NCBI RefSeq assembly: GCF_947495665.1
Contig: NZ_CANLZV010000010.1
Location: 95,992 to 159,991, forward strand
DNA: 64,000 bases
Direction of reading: 5' to 3'
DNA from: an uncultured Sunxiuqinia sp.
GTDB taxonomy: Bacteria > Bacteroidota > Bacteroidia > Bacteroidales > Prolixibacteraceae
Part shown: in pieces, positions 56,121 through 64,000 of the stretch
How positions within the stretch are numbered: position 1 is the stretch's first letter
Layout of the letters: each line of letters begins with the position of its first letter
Made by a program: the position numbers and the translations under genes
The notes under the pieces: model-generated
Seen by the model: the letters and a program-made list of their open reading frames with translations, nothing else
Told to the model about the DNA's origin: nothing
Databases searched by the model: none

Positions 56121-57203
56121 CTAGTTTGTTTCGTTACCCGGAACAAGCGGAGTAGGAGCAACTTCTTGTACATCCGGACGTGGAGTCAGCGTTTGCGTAG
56201 CCGCATCCATACCATCATTCAGAGTTCCAGGATTACATAACGGACCTGCATCAGCAAGGTTGTTGTTTTCAATATCCCAGTCACCGACTGAATTGACACC
56301 ATCTACTGTAAGCGTAATATCCTCTGCAACTAAACCTTCATAGGTATTGTTGGAAATCGTAACCCGCACATAAATGGAAACCCCGTTCGTTGTACTTCCC
56401 TCGTTGGTAGTAACATTTACCGTACTTTCTACACCTGAGGTTGCCACATTGGGAGCATTAAAATTCAAATCATAGTCCCATTCAATGGTTGCCGTTTGGC
56501 CAGTGCCCAGTGCCGACAGGGTAAAAGTTGGTACCCAGTGCCCGGTAAAGTTGGCCGCAACAACTTCAAAATACAGCACCTGTGTACCAAAGTCGTATTC
56601 GATCCCCCCCGTTGCCGGATTATAAGTTGCCCCGCGCACCTCATCGAAACAAGTCTCAGCATCGGTATCATAATCCAGTGATGTTGTACCATCAGCAGGA
56701 TCAATGTTCTTGATATCCACGATGAAAGCCTTAATTGGCTGGATAGCCCAGGCTTCAAAATTATTGGTACAAGTACCCTGCTGATTCACCGCTACAAAGA
56801 TGGGGGTCGCAGCGGTGGCCTTGGCTAAGGTGGCATCCGACCAGGTAATCTGAACATTGTCGGCAGCATTGGCCACACCGTAGTTGGCACTGGTGGCGAT
56901 CAAGTCAGTCCCTGTTGGAGTCGTTTGTGGCGAAGTAAACATGGTTGCAATATTCGTCGTGGTTACTCCTGCCGCATCAGTGGATATGAAGCTCATATCC
57001 TGGGTCGACCAAAAGGTATAATCCCCCGTTTGGTTTGAGGTGGCCTGATAGGTGTACTCTTTCCCCGCAATGGGGCTTAGTGGCCCATCTGTACAGACGA
57101 TACCTCGTGTAGCACTACCGGCTACTGCCTGCCCAAGTGCATCATTCACACCGGCCAACAGTGCCAGTGCCAAAAAAGTCTGAATTAAAAATTGCTTTTT
57201 CAT
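56121..57203 (-). CDS. Secreted Ig-like protein with TxTPRPD tail (paralog A)
   Basis: 360 residues with a signal peptide (1-25, LAGVNDALGQ). Beta-rich, no named family: GKEYTYQATSNQTGDYTFW, a conserved CTNNFEAWAI (parallel to CTDNIEVYRI in paralog B), then VRGATYNPATGGIEYDFG and LYFEVVAANFTGHWVPTF. The C-terminus TLTPRPDVQEVAPTPL matches paralog B (TITARPDIDEVDPTPF). It probably arose by duplication with the neighbour. Expected at the cell surface with the giants; function unknown. Confidence 0.8.
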   Translation of the reverse strand: MKKQFLIQTFLALALLAGVNDALGQAVAGSATRGIVCTDGPLSPIAGKEYTYQATSNQTGDYTFWSTQDMSFISTDAAGVTTTNIATMFTSPQTTPTGTDLIATSANYGVANAADNVQITWSDATLAKATAATPIFVAVNQQGTCTNNFEAWAIQPIKAFIVDIKNIDPADGTTSLDYDTDAETCFDEVRGATYNPATGGIEYDFGTQVLYFEVVAANFTGHWVPTFTLSALGTGQTATIEWDYDLNFNAPNVATSGVESTVNVTTNEGSTTNGVSIYVRVTISNNTYEGLVAEDITLTVDGVNSVGDWDIENNNLADAGPLCNPGTLNDGMDAATQTLTPRPDVQEVAPTPLVPGNETN

Positions 57204-57476
57204 AATGAATCGTTTTTAATTTTTAAGAAAAAAAGTCATGTCAATAATCGTTGCATAATCATGCGTAAAATTTTAGTTCGTGTGTATGGTATTCAAATCA
57301 TTGTCTTATTTAACAAGTTCGATCAGTCGTCCAATCAGGACTCGTTCCTATTACTGGCCTTCTACCAGCTTCTTTTCAGCTGACACCTTCAGTTGGCGTA
57401 TCCTCCCGGATGCCCCAAAGTCCTAAGCGTGTTTCAACCACAAAGATCGCAACAGTCTAAAAAGCTTCTTTGTTGC
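57204..57476. other. Spacer between the paralogs, nothing recognised
   Basis: About 270 bases upstream of paralog A, A/T-rich near the start codon. No TAnnTTTG in the minus direction was noticed. The heptads seen elsewhere in this locus are missing here. Confidence 0.5.
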
Positions 57477-57558
57477 TTTTGCCTTTCCATTTTTACCGAA
57501 GCCTCTGCCCCGGCCCCCTAAAGGACCGGAGCGAGGATATCTTGATTTATGAAAAAGC
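57477..57558 (-). repeat. 3'-flank hairpin element, copy 2
   Basis: It starts 17 bases after the stop of paralog B. Minus strand: CTTTTTCATAAATCAAGATATC, then CCGGTCC-TTTAGG-GGGCCGG (57510-57529), then GGCAGAGGC. Relative to copy 1, one stem pair changes from T-A to T-G and another from G-T to G-C, so pairing is kept. Confidence 0.75.
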
Positions 57559-57574
57559 AAAACCTATTAAATCA

Positions 57575-58705
57575 TTAGTCACCATTCGGAGTTTTATCTT
57601 CAAATGGAGTAGGATCTACCTCGTCAATATCAGGTCGTGCAGTAATCGTATAGTCCGCGTTATCAGAAGTTAAATCACTTTCGCACGCAACATTAGCGTC
57701 GTTAAGCTCTTCCAGATCGGGATACTCTCCGTCATAAGCACTGGTCGCAGGGTTAATCATTTCACCATTCACAACCAGGTTAATTGTTTCATCGGTAAGA
57801 GTTTCAGTTGTAGAGCCATGATCAACCTGTACCCTAACGACAATACAAGCCCCATCCTGACCTACAAATCCATCTACAGACCCTCCAATACCCGTTGTCT
57901 CGTCATAATGTGATGCCTCGACTTGGGCTGTTCCGTCTGTTGCACGCCAAGTTCCTCCTGTAGTAGCTTCATCAGGATAAGCCCATTCCGGAGTCCCCAA
58001 AGTACTATTAGCATCTGTTGATGTTGCAATGAAATTATCAGGCATCCATGAAGTCTGCCAGTTTGCGGCATTAACGGTAAAGAAGACGTAGTTGGTACCA
58101 TATGTGACGGTCAACAAGTCATTAGCAGCATCGTATGTTGCATCTTGAACCGGAGCGACACATTCTGTTGCACCTATTGTACCATCATCAAGTAACCCCG
58201 CGATGTCAAGCGTAAATGAGTATTGAGGTACAATACGATATACTTCAATATTATCAGTACACCCGGCTGCATCAACGGCATAAGCGACCAGCAGTACCGT
58301 ATTTGTCGCAGCGTCGAAAGATTTCCAAGTCAAAGTGACTGATGCACTCGTATTGGCAGGATCGTTATAACTGGCATCTGAGCTTAGAAGATAATTACCT
58401 GACGCATCACCGAGATCAATTTGCCCGGTGAACGTTTCCTGCCCTGTCATAATATTAGTATCATCTGTAACAAACCAATGGATAGATTCGGATGAACTAA
58501 CGGTGATTTCATAAGTATATGGCACACCAGCGACCGGGGATAACTCGTCAGTAGTTGAAAGACAGGTAAGCGGAATAGCTGGAGTACATGTAGGTGCTGC
58601 GTCAAGATAGTCCTCTTCTGTATTCAACACCAACTGCCCAAAAGAATTAGTTCCGGCAAAAACTGCCAGCACCAAAAAGGTTAGAAATAAAATTTGCTTT
58701 TTCAT
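57575..58705 (-). CDS. Secreted Ig-like protein with TxTARPD tail (paralog B)
   Basis: 376 residues with a signal peptide (1-23, GTNSFGQ). Organisation parallels paralog A: ELSPVAGVPYTYEITVSSSE, CTDNIEVYRIVPQYSFTLDI, VQDATYDAANDLLTVTYGTN, VFFTVNAANWQTSWMP, a late IVVRVQVDHGSTTE strand, and the tail TITARPDIDEVDPTPF. No sorting domain of known type. It follows the giant minus-strand gene by 384 bases. Likely a surface accessory of the adhesin; function unknown. Confidence 0.8.
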   Translation of the reverse strand: MKKQILFLTFLVLAVFAGTNSFGQLVLNTEEDYLDAAPTCTPAIPLTCLSTTDELSPVAGVPYTYEITVSSSESIHWFVTDDTNIMTGQETFTGQIDLGDASGNYLLSSDASYNDPANTSASVTLTWKSFDAATNTVLLVAYAVDAAGCTDNIEVYRIVPQYSFTLDIAGLLDDGTIGATECVAPVQDATYDAANDLLTVTYGTNYVFFTVNAANWQTSWMPDNFIATSTDANSTLGTPEWAYPDEATTGGTWRATDGTAQVEASHYDETTGIGGSVDGFVGQDGACIVVRVQVDHGSTTETLTDETINLVVNGEMINPATSAYDGEYPDLEELNDANVACESDLTSDNADYTITARPDIDEVDPTPFEDKTPNGD

Positions 58706-58888
58706 CGTATCAAAATTTAAAATGAATACTAAGTTTTACGATCTAATTGTTTGTTAATTTGTGTGTTTTTCATTCGTGAAAATGTTTATTAATCCCGGGA
58801 AAACGCCTTGCGGCCGATCCCGTCGGATGTTTGGTTCATTAATTTTTCTTGCCCTCTGAAATTCCAAAAAGAAATCGTTCGTTAGGCC
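58706..58888. other. Leader region of paralog B
   Basis: Contains A/T-rich DNA and the palindrome GCGGCCGATC-like text near 58812 but no promoter motif I can support. The two hairpins further right are listed separately. Confidence 0.45.
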
Positions 58889-58923
58889 AAGCTAACTTCC
58901 CAACCTGGTTGGGAAGTTAGCTT
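58889..58923. repeat. 35-bp perfect palindrome
   Basis: 17-bp arms (AAGCTAACTTCCCAACC and its complement) around a single T. The RNA hairpin would have a 16-bp stem and a 3-base loop. There is no T-run after it in either direction, so it is not a standard intrinsic terminator. Confidence 0.85.
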
Positions 58924-58966
58924 CTGGTTTACCGGTCCGGATCTGGTTTTCTGTCTTCGGCCTTGG

Positions 58967-58997
58967 CCATCAAGCCGGGTCCTAAGCGGCTTGATGG
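58967..58997 (-). repeat. 3'-flank hairpin element, diverged copy 3
   Basis: Minus strand CCATCAAGCCG-CTTAGGACC-CGGCTTGATGG, an 11-bp perfect stem, preceded by CTCTTTCACAACCAGAGACC. The preceding block and the TTAGG loop resemble copies 1 and 2. It lies about 93 bases after the stop of the giant gene. Confidence 0.65.
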
Positions 58998-59089
58998 TCG
59001 GGTGGTCTCTGGTTGTGAAAGAGACGGGCAGAAAACCGAAATCCTTTTCGGCGAATTCATTCATTGGTTTTATCTCATAAGCACTCGTT

Positions 59090-62000
59090 TTAGTTCATTT
59101 TTATAATTTTAGGTCTAGGTGTTATCGTAATATTTTGAGTTTGGGTTTCCGATACATTACCGTTGCAATCTTCCACCCAATAGCTTATCGTATGCACAAT
59201 TGTTGTAAAGGTCACCCCATCGCCCCACAGCAGGATCTCGCTTCCGTAAGCTGAAGGTTGCCCGGTTCCGCTAATGGAAAGATGACTAACCGGAGTTCCG
59301 TCAATTGGATCAGGCGTATCGGCAAAGTCAATGCGCCAGTATATCGTCAGGTCATCCGAATCACAACAATTATCCGCCAGATCCTGCACATCCAGGAACG
59401 TTTCGCCCGCAAGCATGGTCCGGTAATCCACCGGCGATTTTTCCAGGTTCGGATCCTTATGATTGTAAACCGGAATTGGGTTAGCTTCGTCATAAATCGC
59501 CCAGTGCAACCGATCCACACAATTCTCGTAAGGCTGTGATGTGAAGGTGGGCGCAATAAGATCCGGCTCGACGCTAAATGTTGATGTACAGCTTTCCGTA
59601 GCACACAAATCATTCACCGTATAGGTAAAAGTCAAATCTGCTCCGTTGTCGTAAGCATCAGCCGGAAGCGCCGGCATGGATGCTAGATTATCCATAGGAC
59701 TGCACCCCCCAGCGAAGCCGAAACCGGCAACCCAAGCATTGTATGCTGTTTCAATATTTGTTTGGGTTTCGCAGGCGGGGATGTTAACCGGCGCAGGGCA
59801 GGTAAAGGTAATCGCATCAGCTGCCGTGAGCGTAAATGTTGCCGATGTGTTGATGGTCTCACACAAGTCAGTGATCGTCCAGTTTATGCTTACACTACCG
59901 CCATCGCATAGCGTGATGCTTTGTGCTACATAGTCGTGAGCAACCTGTGGATCACAGCCATTGCCAATGCTGTTGGTCAGCGTGGTAGTCTGAGTGTCAA
60001 CCCAATTTGAAATGGCCTGGTCAAGAGCCGACTGATCGGCGAAGTCGCAGGCATCGACCGTTAAGCCGGATGGTTCGTTAAAGGTGACCGCTGGTGCGTT
60101 TAATGTCATCGTCTGAACACAGCTACTTGAATTATTACACAAATCAACAACCGTAAAGGTCCTGGTCACCACTGTTGGACAAGGGCCACTTTGGCTGTCC
60201 TGATAACTCAACGATTGAATACCACAATTATCAGATGCCGTTCCACCCACCGTAATAAATGCATCTATGTCAATTGGTTGCGGTATCGATGAAAATGCAA
60301 AGCCACTCAAGGCTTCCAGTCCTGAAACATCACAGGTAATATCGTTCATGTTGCCCGGACAACTGATGGTCGGAAGTTCTGTATCATCTATTGTAATGGT
60401 TTGTGTAACCAGGATTTGGTTATCACAATCATCCGTTACGCTGTACGTCCGGATGATCGTTTCCGGACATGTTTGGTTATCCGACACATCGCTTACCCAA
60501 GCCACAACCGGATTAGCCGTACAGTTGTCGGCTTCATCGGTAACAACCGTAATATCAACAGCAGGTACATCGCCGGCACATTCAACAGTAACTGGTGCCG
60601 GGTTGCTGGCTGTTGGATTAGTGATATCGTCAATGGTAATGGTCTGCGTAACGTTAATTGAGTTTCCGCAGTCATCCGTTACACTATAGGTCCGGGTAAT
60701 CGTTTCCGGACATCTTTGGTTATCCGACACATCGCTTACCCAAGCCACAACCGGATTAGCAGTACAGTTGTCGGCTTCATCGGTAACAACCGTAATATCA
60801 ACAGCAGGTACATCACCGGCACATTCAACAGTGACTGGTGCCGGGTTGCTGGCTGTTGGATTAGTGGTATCGTCAATAGTAATGGTCTGATTAACGTTAA
60901 TTGAGTTTCCGCAGTCATCCGTCACGCTGTACGTCCGGGTAATCGTTTCCGGACATCTTTGGTTATCCGACACATCGCTTACCCAAGCCACAACCGGATT
61001 AGCAGTACAGTTGTCGGCTTCATCGGTAACAACCGTAATATCAACAGCAGGTACATCGCCGGCACATTCAACAGTAACTGGTGCCGGGTTGCTGGCTGTT
61101 GGATTAGTGATATCGTCAATGGTAATGGTCTGCGTAACGTTAATTGAGTTTCCGCAGTCATCCGTTACACTATAGGTCCGGGTAATCGTTTCCGGACATC
61201 TTTGGTTATCCGACACATCGCTTACCCAAGCCACAACCGGATTAGCAGTACAGTTGTCGGCTTCATCGGTAACAACCGTAATATCAACAGCAGGTACATC
61301 ACCGGCACATTCAACAGTAACTGGTGCCGGGTTGCTGGCTGTTGGATTAGTGGTATCGTCAATAGTAATGGTCTGATTAACGTTAATTGAGTTTCCGCAG
61401 TCATCCGTCACGCTGTACGTCCGGGTAATCGTTTCCGGACATCTTTGGTTATCCGACACATCGCTTACCCAAGCCACAACCGGGTTAGCGGTGCAGTTGT
61501 CGGCTTCGTCGGTAACAACCGCAATATCAACAGCAGGTACATCGCCGGCACATTCAACAGTAACTGGTGCCGGGTTGCTGGCTGTTGGATTAGTAGTATC
61601 GTCAATGATAATGGTCTGTGTAACGTTAATTGAGTTTCCGCAGTCATCCGTTAGACTATAGGTTCGGGTGATCGTTTCCGGACATGTTTGGTTATCCGAC
61701 ACATCACCTACCCAAGCCACAACCGGATTAGCGGTGCAGTTGTCGGCTTCATCGGTAACAACCGTAATATCAACAGCAGGTACATCACCGGCACATTCAA
61801 CAGTAACTGGTGCCGGGTTGCTGGCTGTCGGATTGGTAGTATCGTCAATGGTAATGGTCTGCGTAACGTTAATTGAGTTTCCGCAGTCATCCGTTACACT
61901 ATAGGTCCGGGTAATCGTTTCCGGACATCTTTGGTTATCCGACACATCGCTTACCCAAGCCACAACCGGGTTAGCAGTACAGTTGTCGGCTTCATCGGTA

Positions 62001-64000
62001 ACAACCGCAATATCAACAGCAGGTACATCGCCGGCACATTCAACAGTGACTGGTGCCGGGTTGCTGGCTGTCGGATTGGTAGTATCGTCAATCGTAATGG
62101 ATTGAGTCACCTGCGTGCTATTATCACAATCGTCGGTTACGGTGAAGGTGCGCTCAACAACAACAGGACATATACCTGTAGGAGTTCCATCAAAGTAAGT
62201 AATTGACTTAATATTGCAGTTATCAGAAGCATCTCCGCCTTCTGCCTGAAACTGAGCCAGGTTGATGGTTACTTCGCTAACACTATAGGACAATGCAGAT
62301 GTTCCGTCTGCTGTTATATCCGCCTCATCGCAGCCTTCCAGAGTAATCGCGGTTGGAGGCGTCACAGTTGGGGGCGTCGTATCATCAATCCTTATCTCCT
62401 GATCACAACTTGCGCTGTTTCCACTGACATCATAAACCGTCCAGGTTCGGATAACAACGATCGGACAGCTACCGTTCACCACATCAATATATTCAACCGC
62501 ATCAATCGCACAATTGTCGGTAGCTGTGCCCTGATTTGTTGCATTGGTAAATTCAGCATAAGATGAACTTGCTGTCGTCGTTGAAATAGCAGGTCCCGTA
62601 ATGACATCGGTATCACAACTTTCAAGGTTACGTACAGTACTCGACACAACGGGTGGTTCTATATCTGTTACATTGACCTGATGTGAACATTCATCGAAGC
62701 CCGAAATATTCTGCGCACGCCATATAATGATTGATGTCCCAGGTTCAAAAGCATAATCAGGAATTGCAGGCGGCCCTGGATTAGCAGCACTTCCAACAAA
62801 AGGACTACTACTATTCGTAGCACCGACTGAACCATCCGGATCAAAAATAGTCCAGGTCCAGGTTATGGGTTGAATACCTTCCTGAAGCGTTGGCAATCCA
62901 AAATTGTCGGAGCTTCTGGTTGCTGTACAGACATTCGGATCGGTGTTTGTCGGATAATCCGCAGGACAGTTAATAACCGGCGGACCGGTTACGGTAACCG
63001 TGAAAGAGCATTCGTCTGTCAATCCGGAAGAATCAGTAATCTTATAGCTTATCGTGGTAACACCAATAAAATATCTCCTTGGATTTGGCAGAATATTGAT
63101 TCCGGTATTTGCACTGGTGTAGGTTGTTCCATCCGGTTCAACCAATGTCCATTCCAAAACTGGATTCGGACAGTTATCCCCGAAAGTTGGATCAGCGACA
63201 GTAATATCCTCTTTGTATGGAAGGTTAAAATCAGCCTGATAAGTATACGGATCAGGGCATTCAACATACGGTGGAAGATCCGTAACCTCTATGTTAATAT
63301 CGCAGGTATACACATTATCCGAAGCATCAACAATGGTCCAGCTTACCGTATGTGTACCTACCTCAAATCGTTCAGTTAATGCTTGCAGGGTTGTAACCGT
63401 TCCTACCGCAGCAGGCGGAGTAACCGAAACCGAAGCGCCTCCATCAATCTGGTAAGAAACAGTGAAGCTTTCCACACAGAAATTGTCGATTACCGGAGCT
63501 GGTACCGTTACCTCGGCATCGCATAAACCAGCTTCGGCAGAAACACTGATGGTTGATGCTGCGGCATCAGGACAAATAACTTCAAAACGAGGATCATCAA
63601 TGTTTTTAATCCATACCTGGAAGCTGCAATCGTTCTGGTTACCCGAAGCATCGGTAACAATATACCGCACCTGGGTTTTTCCTACCGGGAACGCATAACC
63701 ACTGGCCGAACCAGCTATGATAGCACTTGTTGTTCCATCCTCAAACGTTAACTGATAACTTAAGCTTGGATCAGGGCAATTATCGTAGAATTCAGGTTCA
63801 GCAATTTCATCGCTTACCATATCACAACCACCATCGGTAATTTCATCTTCCACATCCGGAGGACAGGTAATGGTTGGCAACTGATCATCAATTACAGCAA
63901 TATTAATATCGCAGGTATACACATTATCCGAAGCATCAACAATGGTCCAGCTTACCGTATGTGTACCTACCTCAAATCGTTCAGTTAATGCTTGCAGGGT
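59090..64000 (-). CDS. Giant HYR-repeat surface protein, N-terminus outside window
   Basis: The frame is open to the right edge, so more than 1630 residues are present and the start is missing; the GTG at 63922 is internal. Successive Cys-containing HYR/Ig-like domains of about 80-110 residues carry TVTDDCGN and ITIDDTTxP motifs. A seven-unit near-identical array lies at 60380-62080. Downstream come LTVDACDFADQSALDQAIS-type domains, then the C-terminal module of about 150 residues homologous to that of the plus-strand giant, ending ITPRPKIIKMN. No CHU_C domain. Likely a T9SS-exported, Ca- or disulphide-stabilised surface filament. Confidence 0.87.
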   Translation of the reverse strand, partial: TLQALTERFEVGTHTVSWTIVDASDNVYTCDINIAVIDDQLPTITCPPDVEDEITDGGCDMVSDEIAEPEFYDNCPDPSLSYQLTFEDGTTSAIIAGSASGYAFPVGKTQVRYIVTDASGNQNDCSFQVWIKNIDDPRFEVICPDAAASTISVSAEAGLCDAEVTVPAPVIDNFCVESFTVSYQIDGGASVSVTPPAAVGTVTTLQALTERFEVGTHTVSWTIVDASDNVYTCDINIEVTDLPPYVECPDPYTYQADFNLPYKEDITVADPTFGDNCPNPVLEWTLVEPDGTTYTSANTGINILPNPRRYFIGVTTISYKITDSSGLTDECSFTVTVTGPPVINCPADYPTNTDPNVCTATRSSDNFGLPTLQEGIQPITWTWTIFDPDGSVGATNSSSPFVGSAANPGPPAIPDYAFEPGTSIIIWRAQNISGFDECSHQVNVTDIEPPVVSSTVRNLESCDTDVITGPAISTTTASSSYAEFTNATNQGTATDNCAIDAVEYIDVVNGSCPIVVIRTWTVYDVSGNSASCDQEIRIDDTTPPTVTPPTAITLEGCDEADITADGTSALSYSVSEVTINLAQFQAEGGDASDNCNIKSITYFDGTPTGICPVVVERTFTVTDDCDNSTQVTQSITIDDTTNPTASNPAPVTVECAGDVPAVDIAVVTDEADNCTANPVVAWVSDVSDNQRCPETITRTYSVTDDCGNSINVTQTITIDDTTNPTASNPAPVTVECAGDVPAVDITVVTDEADNCTANPVVAWVGDVSDNQTCPETITRTYSLTDDCGNSINVTQTIIIDDTTNPTASNPAPVTVECAGDVPAVDIAVVTDEADNCTANPVVAWVSDVSDNQRCPETITRTYSVTDDCGNSINVNQTITIDDTTNPTASNPAPVTVECAGDVPAVDITVVTDEADNCTANPVVAWVSDVSDNQRCPETITRTYSVTDDCGNSINVTQTITIDDITNPTASNPAPVTVECAGDVPAVDITVVTDEADNCTANPVVAWVSDVSDNQRCPETITRTYSVTDDCGNSINVNQTITIDDTTNPTASNPAPVTVECAGDVPAVDITVVTDEADNCTANPVVAWVSDVSDNQRCPETITRTYSVTDDCGNSINVTQTITIDDITNPTASNPAPVTVECAGDVPAVDITVVTDEADNCTANPVVAWVSDVSDNQTCPETIIRTYSVTDDCDNQILVTQTITIDDTELPTISCPGNMNDITCDVSGLEALSGFAFSSIPQPIDIDAFITVGGTASDNCGIQSLSYQDSQSGPCPTVVTRTFTVVDLCNNSSSCVQTMTLNAPAVTFNEPSGLTVDACDFADQSALDQAISNWVDTQTTTLTNSIGNGCDPQVAHDYVAQSITLCDGGSVSINWTITDLCETINTSATFTLTAADAITFTCPAPVNIPACETQTNIETAYNAWVAGFGFAGGCSPMDNLASMPALPADAYDNGADLTFTYTVNDLCATESCTSTFSVEPDLIAPTFTSQPYENCVDRLHWAIYDEANPIPVYNHKDPNLEKSPVDYRTMLAGETFLDVQDLADNCCDSDDLTIYWRIDFADTPDPIDGTPVSHLSISGTGQPSAYGSEILLWGDGVTFTTIVHTISYWVEDCNGNVSETQTQNITITPRPKIIKMN
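60380..62080 (-). repeat. Tandem array of seven 243-bp units
   Basis: Exactly 7 x 243 = 1701 bp, each unit coding 81 residues from TNPTASNPAPVTVECAGDVP to TQTITIDDT. Units 3 and 5, and units 4 and 6, match each other better than their neighbours, showing duplication of a 486-bp dimer. Confidence 0.96.
63301..63391 (-). repeat. 91-bp exact repeat, 609 bp period (inner copy)
   Basis: Bases 63301-63391 recur at 63910-64000 and the match runs to the window edge. The period is 203 codons, so a longer two-domain unit is repeated beyond the window. Confidence 0.9.
63910..64000 (-). repeat. 91-bp exact repeat, 609 bp period (outer copy)
   Basis: Partner of 63301-63391; it encodes the ERFEVGTHTVSWTIVDASDN block and is cut by the window end. 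Confidence 0.9.

Noticed and set aside
60493..61890. Series of ~60-residue frames repeated every 243 bp
   Set aside because: They are alternative-frame shadows of the HYR repeats and recur only because the underlying gene is periodic.
60380..62080. CRISPR-like regular spacing
   Set aside because: The 243-bp units are coding, in frame and near-identical throughout, with no short repeat/unique spacer alternation and no cas genes.
1..64000. Mobile elements or prophage
   Set aside because: No transposase, integrase, terminase or flanking inverted repeats were found; the only tRNA has no attachment-site duplication nearby.

Overview
The window comes from a Bacteroidota chromosome, most plausibly the order Marinilabiliales (Prolixibacteraceae-like); that rank is inferred from gene content, not computed. 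The phylum signs are a fused LpxC-FabZ protein, TAnnTTTG-type promoters at several genes, a SusC/SusD pair with FecR and an ECF sigma factor, and a large type IX secretion (T9SS) surface-protein locus with PorP/SprF and CHU_C-type domains. No phage, insertion sequence or CRISPR array is visible.

Left part (1-21.5 kb) is housekeeping. It begins inside a GH130 glycoside phosphorylase and a small His-rich outer-membrane protein. The lipid A cluster HD-hydrolase-lpxD-lpxC/fabZ-lpxA runs leftward. The divergent rimP-nusA-infB operon runs rightward behind a clear promoter and a leader hairpin. Then come gcvH, tsaE, an alanine dehydrogenase family gene, a cytoplasmic pullulanase with a small membrane protein, a LiaF-like/LytS/LytTR membrane-sensing operon, glnS and folB.

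Middle part (21.5-39.7 kb) is carbohydrate and nutrient acquisition. It holds a tandem SGNH esterase whose second domain is degenerate and an ECF sigma gene. Facing that sigma gene is a fecR, susC (with STN signalling domain), susD, phosphodiesterase cluster. A tRNA-Cys follows, then a five-gene operon (DUF4855, DUF4434, unknown lipoprotein, sugar MFS permease, SGNH hydrolase) and a Tat-type Gfo/Idh/MocA oxidoreductase. The SGNH hydrolase at 32457-33203 has its conserved blocks in circularly permuted order.

Right part (40-64 kb) is a surface-adhesin locus. A 3345-residue multidomain protein (plus strand) converges on a minus-strand series: a second giant repeat protein (its start lies beyond the window), two paralogous 360-376 aa secreted proteins, a two-domain Ig-like protein, a thrombospondin-3/CHU_C protein and a PorP/SprF protein. 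Both giants end in a homologous C-terminal module of about 150 residues closing with PRPxIIKMN, and the two smaller paralogs keep a related TxTxRPD near their ends. Intergenic DNA here carries degenerate heptanucleotide repeats and a family of 3'-flank hairpins absent from the rest of the window. The working model is that T9SS exports these proteins and PorP/SprF helps hold them at the cell surface; this is inference from family knowledge and synteny.
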